64,000 bases of DNA from Thermoplasmata archaeon (GTDB taxonomy: Archaea; Thermoplasmatota; Thermoplasmata; Lutacidiplasmatales; UBA184): contig JAKAUN010000004.1 of NCBI GenBank assembly GCA_021817605.1, forward strand, positions 1 to 64,000. Reading direction: 5' to 3'. The stretch's first letter is position 1; each line of letters begins with the position of its first letter. The notes below the pieces were generated by a model, which did no database searches, was not told the origin of the DNA, and saw only the letters and a program-made list of their open reading frames with translations. The translations under genes were made by a program, and so were the position numbers. This document shows positions 1 to 7,879 of this stretch, in pieces.

Positions 1-49
1 GCGCAACGGCTGCGACGATGAAACTATGGGTCGAAGGGAACGATTTCGG

Positions 50-604
50 TCACGCCATTCCCGAGGGCGTTTCACCCCGGGAAGTCGCTCTCGTCAGGCC
101 GGGGCACAAGGCTGAATGCTTACGATTAGCCTTCCTACGCTCGGCCTGACCACGAAGGTCCGCCGGTACGCAGCTCGTCCACCAGTCAGGAGTAAGTTCC
201 GAGAGCCGACTTGCGATACAACCTCGAAGGCCTGCTTCGAGTCGTTGAAGTGTCTCGGGAAAGTCGGGTTCGTGTGACTCTCGCCGCGGGGGTGGCCGGT
301 ACGCCTCGAGTCGGTTCGCGCATCCAGTGACGCCTCGAAGAATTGTTTCGGGCCTACTTGCTGTCGCCGCGTTGGCGAGGTTCGATAGGAGCGACCGGGC
401 CGTCCGGGGGTCAAGGACGGGTCTTGCCGTCTCGATGGCTCGACGGGCTTGATCAACTATGGCAAGGGCTTGGGCACGTGCTTCCTGTTCAGCGCGGAGT
501 CGCGCCGCCCTCTGGTTTGCCGCGGCGAGGGCTTTGCCGTACCGTACCCCCGGGCGCTTGACCCCGAAGAACTCTCGGGTGAGCGTCCCTCCGATCGCCC
601 CCAT
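50..604 (-). CDS. Hypothetical helical protein, left end of island
   Basis: I do not recognise a family. The 184-residue product starts at ATG and is rich in Ala, Arg and Glu over residues 20-80, which suggests a long amphipathic or coiled helix. The C-terminal third has paired Trp and two Cys (TPDWWTSC) but no full metal site. It lies on the same strand as the defence module and 6 nt downstream of another small reading frame, so it could be the last gene of a short operon. Residue composition looks protein-like, not like a chance frame in GC-rich DNA. Existence is moderately likely; function unknown. Confidence 0.45.
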   Translation of the reverse strand: MGAIGGTLTREFFGVKRPGVRYGKALAAANQRAARLRAEQEARAQALAIVDQARRAIETARPVLDPRTARSLLSNLANAATASRPETILRGVTGCANRLEAYRPPPRRESHEPDFPETLQRLEAGLRGCIASRLSELTPDWWTSCVPADLRGQAERRKANRKHSALCPGLTRATSRGETPSGMA

Positions 605-610
605 GATCTC

Positions 611-856
611 CTAGCCTGCGACGTCCTGGGGCGCCACATGAGAAGTGCGTGAAGCCGAGTACGCGCTCAGCAGTTGCTCAGCTTGCCACTTCACACCCTG
701 GAGGGTCGCGCGGACAGCAGCAAGAGGATCGTCGGGCACGTTTTGACGATGGCATCGCCGAAATGAGCTTTCCCAGCCGACATTCTGATTTGCCGACGGT
801 AACCTTTGGATTTCTCGGCTTTGATGTCTCAGCTCGGTCGGGTCTACTTCGGCCAT
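611..856 (-). CDS. Small hypothetical protein
   Basis: An 81-residue frame from the ATG at 856 (MAEVDPTELRHQ). The C-terminal half (DDPLAAVRATLQGVKWQAEQ) looks like a real amphipathic helix. The frame is open further upstream to 1075, but that part lies antiparallel or out of frame to a decayed recombinase segment and looks non-coding, so the internal ATG is preferred. It ends 6 nt before the start of the next gene on the same strand. No family recognised. Confidence 0.3.
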   Translation of the reverse strand: MAEVDPTELRHQSREIQRLPSANQNVGWESSFRRCHRQNVPDDPLAAVRATLQGVKWQAEQLLSAYSASRTSHVAPQDVAG

Positions 857-865
857 CGGGCAGTT

Positions 866-1005
866 TGCCGCGACCGCCCTGCCCGGGTCGCGTAGGAGAC
901 CCACTTCTGGCAGTTCCCCGCCGGGACGTCCAGGTTGTAGGTAACCTGCAACCACGGCAGGTGCCGATCTTCCCGTGGCACCCGGACCTCTTCCGAGAGT
1001 TCGGG
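866..1005 (-). pseudogene. Decayed C-terminal fragment of a serine recombinase
   Basis: The minus-strand translation contains EEVRVPREDRHLPW, then VPAGNCQKWVSYATRAGR. This matches the end of the serine recombinase at 7187-7879 (EKIRVLREERHLPW, VPAGSCRKWFSDAARAR) residue by residue, and the DNA is alignable too. In the intact protein this is the C-terminal helix-turn-helix. Nothing like the catalytic domain is found upstream of it. It is therefore a remnant, in the same orientation as the longer copy, with the two defence genes between them. The nonconserved residues show that it is not a recent exact duplication. Confidence 0.7.
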
Positions 1006-1099
1006 GGTTCCACCCGCGGGCGAGCCGGGGGTCTCCATCATCGGGTTCGGCGACGGTCCTCTCGAATCTCCGCAACCAGTTCCGCTCGCAGCAGCGGAA

Positions 1100-4000
1100 C
1101 TACGGCGTTCGTTTCTTCGGGGGAAAGTGAAGCCTGCAGTAGACCGGCCGCCCCGGCGCTGGGATGAAAGGCACCTTGATGCTCCCTCCGCATGTGGAAC
1201 AGGTGGCGTCATGGAGCTCGCGAGGAGCCTCTGACACCGCCGTGTTCGGCTCACGCTTCAGGCGGGGCCTGTGTCTCGGGCAGTAGATCGGTCGGACTCC
1301 ATCTGGTCGGAACGGGAGCCTGACAGTCGTGCCGCACACCGAACAGGGAAAAGCGACACGCTCCCCCTCTGCAAGCGGCTCAGCGTTGCTCTCTCTCACC
1401 CTCCGAATCTCGAGGGGGTCCCTCACGACCGAGGGGGTTGCGGACTCCCGTCGCAGAGCCTCGCCACTCGCTGTCGCATCTAGGCGCGCCCGACACTCAA
1501 GGCAGACCGACCCGGGAAGAGCTCGACCGCTCTCCCGCGGTCGATAGTGAGGGTGATGGAAGGGGCGATGGCACTCTCGGCAGACCGCGTTTGGTTCACC
1601 CACTAGCGCCCCGCTCCACCGTTGCTTCCTCAGCTCCTGTTTCTCCGACTCTTTGATCCGACGGAACTTCCCAGCGGGAAGGCGGGCGATTCGCCCGCTC
1701 TCGACGAGGAAGTCAAGGAACCGGCTCTCGTCCATGCCCCAGCGCTGAGGATCAAACCAACCGTGAGCCCGCCGGGTCGCAGTCAGTACTTCGGACTCCT
1801 CTACCGGATCGAATGGCTTGGATTCCAACCCTTCGGTGGAGTGACAGAAGGCCTGAACGCCAGCTCCAAGGCTCTCCGGGTCCCGTACGACGGAGGCCCT
1901 GGGGGCAAGGGGGGGCTGACTCCCGAGCGGGTGGAGGGAGTAGGTCCGGTCGGCTTCCCACACCAGTTGGATGAAGCCGTTCTCATGGGCCTGCTTCGCC
2001 AGCTCCTCGAAGTACATGGGCGACCTGCCCTTCCCGAAGGCTCGCATTACCGCATCCCAGCGGCCTGCGAGCGGGGGGTTGGTAGAGATCGGGTGACCAG
2101 CCCGATCGGTCTTGATGGCGCCATCTACCGTGAACTCACGAAACGTGCTCTCCGCAGCGAACTCCACCAGAGCTACACGGTGAGGATCCCTCAAGGCCGA
2201 GTCGGACGCAAGTCCCTCAACTTGCCTGCGGATGAGTTCGTAAATCTCCCAGGGCTTGTCTCTCGCCTTCAAGTCATGGGGGAACCAAAGCTCCGGACGA
2301 GCGAGAAGGGCGGCCGCAAGGGCCCTTCGGGCCAAGAGGGGATGCTCAATCAAAAGGGCGAGTTCTCTGCTCGACTCGGACCCCCTCTCCCTACCATGGG
2401 CAAGGAAGTTGTCGCTTCCGATGAGGAGCCGGCTCTCGTCGACCACTACGAATTTTGAGTGATTGCCCATGGGTGATTCGCTAGATCGCAGATTGTCCGG
2501 ACGCGCCTCAAGGAGGCGATGGAGAACCTCCCGAGCCGCGCCAAGCTCCTCCAAGGTGTCCTTGTCATCTGTCTTCCACGCGGGGTTCTCAAGCCCCCAG
2601 AGAATCCTCACTCGGAGGTCGTCGAGCCGCAGCTCGCCGGCGAGAGAGGCATCAAGTCCCGATTCGTTGAGACGGTCGGTTGCGATTGCGATGGCATGTC
2701 CTGCTGACGACACCTGCTCGACGAGAACGTCGCGGATGTCTTCTCCCTTGACGAGCTCCAGCTTCGGGGACCTGAAGTGGGTCCACAAGACATCCCGCAA
2801 GGCCGTGAGTTGCTCTCGGACCTTCCGCCAATCCCGCGCCTCGTGGACTCCCTCATCAAGAATCGACTGGAAGAGCGAGGATAGGGCACGGAGGCGTTCG
2901 GAAACCGGCTCGCCCACGCTCCCTTGGGTTTCTGTGAGCGAGCCAAGGGTGGACTGAAGGATCGGCTTGGCCTGTTCGTCCGCCTCTTCGATGAGGAGAC
3001 AGAGTAGATCGGCCGACAGCGCTTTCGACCGGCCAAGAATCGTCCCTTCAAGGTAAGGAGCGTGCCCGAATGAGGAGCCGAGATTCCAGCTCCCTAGCAT
3101 GAAGAGGGAGTGGTCATTGACGACGATCTTCTCGTGAGATCGCATCGTGGTCGGTTTCACCAGGACGCGCACCTGACTCCGAACCTTTGCGGACAGGAGA
3201 CGCTGGTAGGTCAGCGCGGTCTCCTCTCTCGCTCTTGCGTCCTCGTCATTGGCATGACCGTAGAGTAGGAGCGCCTCCGACCCATCGGGCATGTCGGAGA
3301 GGAGACTTCCGACCCATGCGACGTGTTTCGGGTTGAGGAACGATGTGAGGACAACCAGCTGCTTCCCTGTCGACAAGCAGAGTCTGCGAAAAGCCGTCGC
3401 TTGGTCCATGGCTGGCCCAATCCACACCTCAAGTTCCGACGCATCGGACGCGGCCTCGGTCGAATCTACCCAACTGGACGCCCACTCGCTAACGAGGGCC
3501 AGGCCTCGAGTGGCCAACAACTGCCTGGTCTCCTTCGACACCGTCTTGAAAGTATTCCAACGAGCTCGCTCCCAAAAGTCGTCGACCGACTCCAAGAGCT
3601 GCAAAGCAGGTGTTCGGTAGAAGCCAAGCCTGAGGTCCTTGGTGTTGATCTTCAGCTCAAGGAGTTGTTGAACGGATCCCCTCAAGACCCGCATCATGCT
3701 CGGAGGGGGATCTGCTCCAACCAGCCACCGCTCGGCCTTCCCCTTCTCGTGGTGGCGGATTGGAATGGCCACTTCCATCGTCCGCGCCAGCGCGAGGGTC
3801 TCGACCCGATCGGCCCTGTCCTCCAAGGACTGCCTCCAGCTGCGGTACTCCTCGAAGTCCATCCGCTCCTTCGGTGGGCTCATGTTCCGCACGAGACGTC
3901 GCAAATCGGTCGTTCTGAGAAGAGCTGGGGCGGTCGTCGCATCCTTTGCGGGGGCAACCGGGACGTCAGATGGGTGCGCCTCCCGGCGCTCGTGCTGAGC

Positions 4001-4345
4001 AACCCAGTTGAATGGGTGGCAGAGCCCTTGCACAAGATCGATTGCCCATGCAGTCTCGAAGCTCTGGAACCCATTCTCACCGTCAAGGGCGGCGCAAGCC
4101 CCAGACTTGCCGGGGGCGGAGAAGAGGGGGATGCCGCGCGTAAGCGCGCGTAGCGCAAGCTCGGCGGTCATTGCTAACGGGAAGGGAGAGACAACAGGCG
4201 GGGTAGCGCCTCGCTTCGCTGCGGCCTCAAGCACTTCAACGGCCGACGCGACCAAGTCAACGTCCGGCGAACCTCCTTTGAGGCGGAGAGTACCAGTCAC
4301 GATTGCCACCGGCACGATTACGCGTGCGCCAGTCTGATCGGTCAA
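1100..4345 (-). CDS. Double-HKD PLD-type nuclease with C-terminal zinc ribbons (Mokosh MkoB-like)
   Basis: Predicted phosphodiesterase or nuclease of the phospholipase D superfamily, 1081 residues. Two HxKxxxxD motifs are visible: H404-E-K406 with D411, followed by GSWN, and H629-S-K631 with D636, followed by GSDN. Two such halves form one PLD active site. The N-terminal 300 residues are not recognised. The C-terminus holds three Cys/His modules at about 922-951 (CxxC...CxxC), 1001-1025 and 1049-1073 (both CxxC, then a PF.P...R segment, then YCxxH), likely for nucleic acid or protein binding. The start codon is TTG and overlaps the helicase stop as TTGA (4342-4345), so the two are translationally coupled. 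Known type I Mokosh pairs a COG1112 helicase with a PLD nuclease. The zinc tail is unusual in that comparison, and the protein is long for a PLD effector. Confidence 0.8.
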   Translation of the reverse strand: MTDQTGARVIVPVAIVTGTLRLKGGSPDVDLVASAVEVLEAAAKRGATPPVVSPFPLAMTAELALRALTRGIPLFSAPGKSGACAALDGENGFQSFETAWAIDLVQGLCHPFNWVAQHERREAHPSDVPVAPAKDATTAPALLRTTDLRRLVRNMSPPKERMDFEEYRSWRQSLEDRADRVETLALARTMEVAIPIRHHEKGKAERWLVGADPPPSMMRVLRGSVQQLLELKINTKDLRLGFYRTPALQLLESVDDFWERARWNTFKTVSKETRQLLATRGLALVSEWASSWVDSTEAASDASELEVWIGPAMDQATAFRRLCLSTGKQLVVLTSFLNPKHVAWVGSLLSDMPDGSEALLLYGHANDEDARAREETALTYQRLLSAKVRSQVRVLVKPTTMRSHEKIVVNDHSLFMLGSWNLGSSFGHAPYLEGTILGRSKALSADLLCLLIEEADEQAKPILQSTLGSLTETQGSVGEPVSERLRALSSLFQSILDEGVHEARDWRKVREQLTALRDVLWTHFRSPKLELVKGEDIRDVLVEQVSSAGHAIAIATDRLNESGLDASLAGELRLDDLRVRILWGLENPAWKTDDKDTLEELGAAREVLHRLLEARPDNLRSSESPMGNHSKFVVVDESRLLIGSDNFLAHGRERGSESSRELALLIEHPLLARRALAAALLARPELWFPHDLKARDKPWEIYELIRRQVEGLASDSALRDPHRVALVEFAAESTFREFTVDGAIKTDRAGHPISTNPPLAGRWDAVMRAFGKGRSPMYFEELAKQAHENGFIQLVWEADRTYSLHPLGSQPPLAPRASVVRDPESLGAGVQAFCHSTEGLESKPFDPVEESEVLTATRRAHGWFDPQRWGMDESRFLDFLVESGRIARLPAGKFRRIKESEKQELRKQRWSGALVGEPNAVCRECHRPFHHPHYRPRESGRALPGSVCLECRARLDATASGEALRRESATPSVVRDPLEIRRVRESNAEPLAEGERVAFPCSVCGTTVRLPFRPDGVRPIYCPRHRPRLKREPNTAVSEAPRELHDATCSTCGGSIKVPFIPAPGRPVYCRLHFPPKKRTP

Positions 4346-6861
4346 ATCCGAACTCCGAGCTCATCTACCGGGACTATCGTCCCGTGCCGCTCGACGTAGC
4401 GAAGAACCGCGACTAGGTGTTCCATCTCGGGGTCAGCCGCATGGCGCCGCACGTGCTCCGCGCAGCCCACTATCACCAACTGACGTCGTGCCCGAGAAAG
4501 CATGACGTTGAGCCTCTCGGGACTGACGAGGAAGCCCCACGCATTCCGAGCGGTTCCGAACGGGTTGTTTCGGACCAAGCTAAGGATGACGAGGTCCGCC
4601 TCGTTCCCCTGGAAACTGTCCACGGTCCTGACGTTTGCTCGCGGATCGATGGAACCAAGGAACTCCGTCTTGGCGGGCAAGCGGGACGGGATGCCGGACC
4701 GGCCCGCGAGTCGATCGACCTGAGCATTGTAAGGAGAGAGAATCGCGAGGCTTCCTCCGTGTCTGTCAACTGCCTTGAGTTCGCGGATGATTGCGGCCAC
4801 CGTCGATAGCTCAATCTCGCTGAACCGCTCTCCAGTTCTGTCCTCCCTTGCTTGAGGTTCCTTCCTGCTGTGCGGAACATCAATCCAAACCAGGGGTGAA
4901 TCGTGAAGGGCGGGATGGCGGAAGAGCGGGGAGCACTCTTCTCGTGGACGCTTATGGTTGAACCTGTGAGGATAGAAGATTGAGCTCACGAGGTCGGAGA
5001 GGACGGGGACCATGCGGTACTGATCCGAGAGCATGAAGCTGGGGCAGCCAGCTTCTTGGAGATGCTTGAAAGGCAGGAGGAGAGAGCCAACGCTCGACCA
5101 GGAGAACTCGGGCGTGCCCTGCACCCTCTCAAACAGGACCGGATTGTGGTCAAGAAGGCGGACCCGGCCCTCCTCCTCTCCCCAAAGCCGTTCGATATCG
5201 TTCAGCGCAGCCGAGACCTCATCGGCTTGGAAGGGCGGAAGCTGTTTCTGGTCGCCGATGAGCAGCGCGTTCCGGCCCTGCGCCAAGACCGAAAGCAGTT
5301 CGGAGGGGTAGCACTTCCCAGCCTCCTCGACGACCACCAGGTCGAATGGCTCGGAGGATGCAGAGACGAGTTCCTCGTGAACTGCAGCAGCTGTGGTGGT
5401 CGAGAAGAGAAGCTGGCTGCTTCGCTGGTGAACCTTGGAGAGAATCGGGGGAGCCTGTCCCTCCCATCTCTTATGAGCCTCCGCCCAACAGGCTGGGAAC
5501 TCCTTGACGGCGGCCCGGCGAACCAGTTCTCTCGCCCATGTCGATGAGAAGGCACTGTCGGAGGCCGCAGAGGATGGGTCGGCAGAGTCGGTTGCTCTCT
5601 CGACGGTAGAATGCTGAGGGGCACTGTCGCCCAGTCGGGTGAGCACGCGATTGCGGAGTAGATGGAGCGCGTTATGCTCCTTCGCACAGACAAGGATCCT
5701 TGCGTGTGGGTCGCGTCGAAGCCATTCCTCGACGACGTCGCAAGCAAGGTGCGTCTTCCCCGTTCCGGGGGGCCCCTGGACGCAGTAGATCCCCTCGTTC
5801 TCGACTATCGAGTCCGCAAGGATCTCGCGAGAGGGTTTCGGGTGGGCATTCGCCTTCCCGCCAAACCACCTGATGATGTGCCGCTTTCGACCTGCCGTGC
5901 GGAGGATGGCCCGCTTTCGCGCCACCAGGGCCCGAGTCCCCTCTGAACGCGGCCGTACCCATCCTCGCTGTGGGAAGGGTTTCCGCTCGAGAGGGCGGAT
6001 GATCAATGCATCCTCATCTTCGTCCGGCGAAGTGAGGATGGCAACTCGGCTGCCCTTGTACTCGAATGGATCTGGGGAGTCGTTCGCAACGAGCTCCAGC
6101 CTCTCTCCATCGCTTTCCCGAAGAAGGCTTTCGAAGAGAGCGGCGGCGGTAGCTCGGTTGAGCCTGCCGAAGACCGGGTGAGGCTGGACGCGATCTAGCA
6201 GGATTGTCAGTTCCTTCCCAGGTTTCTCCTCATCCCTAGTTGCCTCCTTAACAGAAAACGGATAGACCATTTCGTAGGCCGCTACCTCCTCCCCTTGGAG
6301 AGTGGCCATCAACTCGAGTCCCGTGTGCGTCAAAGACTCTGGTGGACCCGGAGCTGGGTCGACGGTTCCCAGGCACTCCCAGTCTCGTTTCTCGCGTGCC
6401 TTGTCGCCAGAGCGAAGGACGAGGTCGAGTGTGGGTGGAGCGACCAGCTCGCCTCCGGTACCTGTGAAAGCGAATCCTTCGTCCAGGCCTCCATGGGAAA
6501 GGCCCCGAGCATGCAGTGCGGAGGCCGTAGTCGCGAGCTTCGGGGACGACGCGACCTCACTCGAGGTCAGAGGGCGGAGGGTGGTCCCGCTCGGCGAAGA
6601 CAGCCAGCACCAAGTCCGACCCGACTCGCTCCACCAGCGTCGGGGTTCGAGAACGCGCAGCCCGTCAGTCCATGCGCCCCACCATCGGCGCAGGATGATC
6701 TTCCAGACACGCTCAGCGATGTCGGACAGATATGGGTTCTCTGGTAAGTGGGAGACTAGCAGGGCGCCATTGGTTGAATCGGTTCTGTCCAGACCGGGCA
6801 CCGCTCCCGCAAAGCTGGAGCGGATTGGGGACGCGAGCGCGTAACGATCCAGTTGGGCCAT
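4342..6861 (-). CDS. SF1 UPF1-like helicase with N-terminal degenerate kinase fold (Mokosh MkoA-like)
   Basis: An 839-residue helicase of the UPF1/COG1112 group. Motifs counted from ATG 6861: Walker A GPPGTGKT 363-370, Walker B VEEA 511-514, GDQKQLPP 536-543, QYRM 614-617, TVDSFQGNEAD 746-756 and NVMLSRARR 785-793. Residues 4-150 read like a protein kinase: LDRYALASPI, LDRTDSTNGALLVSHLP and LHARGLSHGGLDEG fit the N-lobe start, the strand that normally carries the VAxK lysine, and the HRD loop. The lysine is replaced (Ser37) and HRD Asp is Gly125, so it should be catalytically dead. The frame is open to a GTG at 7062, but the kinase-like homology begins at 6861 and a CTTAAG box sits 36 nt upstream, so ATG 6861 is chosen. 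First gene of the pair. Confidence 0.85.
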   Translation of the reverse strand: MAQLDRYALASPIRSSFAGAVPGLDRTDSTNGALLVSHLPENPYLSDIAERVWKIILRRWWGAWTDGLRVLEPRRWWSESGRTWCWLSSPSGTTLRPLTSSEVASSPKLATTASALHARGLSHGGLDEGFAFTGTGGELVAPPTLDLVLRSGDKAREKRDWECLGTVDPAPGPPESLTHTGLELMATLQGEEVAAYEMVYPFSVKEATRDEEKPGKELTILLDRVQPHPVFGRLNRATAAALFESLLRESDGERLELVANDSPDPFEYKGSRVAILTSPDEDEDALIIRPLERKPFPQRGWVRPRSEGTRALVARKRAILRTAGRKRHIIRWFGGKANAHPKPSREILADSIVENEGIYCVQGPPGTGKTHLACDVVEEWLRRDPHARILVCAKEHNALHLLRNRVLTRLGDSAPQHSTVERATDSADPSSAASDSAFSSTWARELVRRAAVKEFPACWAEAHKRWEGQAPPILSKVHQRSSQLLFSTTTAAAVHEELVSASSEPFDLVVVEEAGKCYPSELLSVLAQGRNALLIGDQKQLPPFQADEVSAALNDIERLWGEEEGRVRLLDHNPVLFERVQGTPEFSWSSVGSLLLPFKHLQEAGCPSFMLSDQYRMVPVLSDLVSSIFYPHRFNHKRPREECSPLFRHPALHDSPLVWIDVPHSRKEPQAREDRTGERFSEIELSTVAAIIRELKAVDRHGGSLAILSPYNAQVDRLAGRSGIPSRLPAKTEFLGSIDPRANVRTVDSFQGNEADLVILSLVRNNPFGTARNAWGFLVSPERLNVMLSRARRQLVIVGCAEHVRRHAADPEMEHLVAVLRYVERHGTIVPVDELGVRI

Positions 6862-6894
6862 TTCGGTGCAGATAGGATGATGTGGTACCATGGG

Positions 6895-6900
6895 CTTAAG
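6895..6900 (-). promoter_or_regulatory. TATA-like CTTAAG element of the helicase operon
   Basis: CTTAAG centred 36 nt before the chosen helicase ATG. The same hexamer sits at the same distance (about 36 nt) before the BlaI-like gene and 30 nt before the gene at 24449. It is palindromic, so it could also serve the small plus-strand frame at 6907, but the spacing there is too short. Confidence 0.5.
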
Positions 6901-6906
6901 CATGGC

Positions 6907-7143
6907 ATGGGCGGCTCCGGGGGCGATCACGACAACCGCTCCCACGAGGACAAGGGTGCCAAGCAGGCGGCCGACCGTAGAGAGGTCGCACGCCAGAATG
7001 CGCTGCGTGCTCTCGATCGTGCTCTCATGAGCAGGGAGTCGGCCCAGCGGATCCAATCCCACGCCGATAGGACCGGGAGGAACCAGGACTTCAAGGCCCG
7101 GGCGATGTCTGCCGCTGATCGGAACGAGGACGACGAGGAGTAG
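6907..7143 (+). CDS. Small highly charged hypothetical protein, divergent from the helicase
   Basis: A 78-residue hydrophilic frame starting at ATG (MGGSGGDHDNRSHEDKGAKQ), rich in Asp, Glu, Arg, Gln and Ala and ending EDDEE. It contains one likely long helix over residues 20-60 and no Cys or hydrophobic core. It is divergent from the helicase with only 45 nt between start codons and ends 43 nt before the recombinase stop on the other strand. Its composition is more protein-like than the antisense frame, which would form a spurious N-terminal extension of the helicase. It could be an accessory or regulatory protein of the module, but no family is recognised. Confidence 0.4.
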   Translation: MGGSGGDHDNRSHEDKGAKQAADRREVARQNALRALDRALMSRESAQRIQSHADRTGRNQDFKARAMSAADRNEDDEE

Positions 7144-7186
7144 CGGTCCTCCTACTCCATTGCCCTTGGGGCGTCCAGGCCCGTCT

Positions 7187-7879
7187 TCAAGGCTTCATCG
7201 GGCTGGCTCCGGCCACCGAACCGCTGGCGGCAACCTCCCTTGCCCGAGCCGCGTCGGAGAACCACTTGCGGCAGCTACCTGCCGGGACATGGAGGTTCTG
7301 GGCGATCTGCGACCAGGGAAGGTGCCGTTCCTCCCGTAGCACCCGGATCTTCTCCAAGAGCTCCGGAGTCACCCGCCGGGGACGGCCGGGCGGCCGCCCC
7401 GACCGGGTTTGGCGGCGTCCCTCCCGGATTTCCCGCATCGCCACCCGGACCCGCTCGGACCGGCGTTTCGACTCGAACGACGCGATCACCGGGAGCAACG
7501 CCAGGAGCACATCCCGTCCGAGGTTCGGTTTCCCATCCTCGGGGGTGTCGAGCGTCGGCTCTTTGAGGCTATGGAATGCCACGCCCAGTCTCTCGAGATC
7601 GAGGACCGCCTGTGTCGCCTTCGTGAACGTTGCCTCCCGAGAGAAGCGGTCCAGCGCCCAGACGAGGAGGTGGTTCCAAGGCCGTCCCTCCGCGGCCGCA
7701 TCCCGGAGCAGCCGGTCGTACTCCGTTCGTTCGATCTTGCCCGTCCCCGTCACCTTCTCGCGGTAGGTCTCGATCAGGGGCCAGCCGCGCCGCTCCACTT
7801 AACGCTGGAGATCTCGCTCCTGACCCGCGAGGTCTTGGCCTTCGGTCGAGACCCGGGCGTAAATGGCGACCCGGGTCAT
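7187..7879 (-). pseudogene. Serine recombinase (resolvase/invertase family) with an in-frame TAA
   Basis: From ATG 7879 the product begins MTRVAIYARVSTEGQDLAGQ, the classic catalytic start of serine recombinases (Ser10 in ARVST). After 26 codons a TAA (7799-7801) interrupts the frame, then it continues without a shift as VERRGWPLIETYREK. The later part has LLVWALDRFSREA (the R..R segment of the catalytic domain), ESKRRSERVRVAM and a C-terminal helix-turn-helix (TPELLEKIRVL to CRKWFSDAAR). In relatives the interrupted position is usually an aromatic residue, so one base change from TAC or TAT explains it. A GTG directly after the stop could reinitiate but would lack the nucleophile. The ATG overlaps the methyltransferase stop (ATGA). 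Confidence 0.85.

Noticed and set aside
1100-6861. DISARM assignment for the helicase-PLD pair
   Set aside because: DISARM uses an SF2-type DrmA helicase with DrmB (DUF1998) and DrmC; here the helicase is SF1 UPF1-like and no DUF1998 protein is present.
6862-7062. N-terminal extension of the helicase with a signal-like hydrophobic stretch
   Set aside because: Kinase-like homology begins at 6861 and a promoter box lies at 6895-6900; the extension is antisense to a better small frame.
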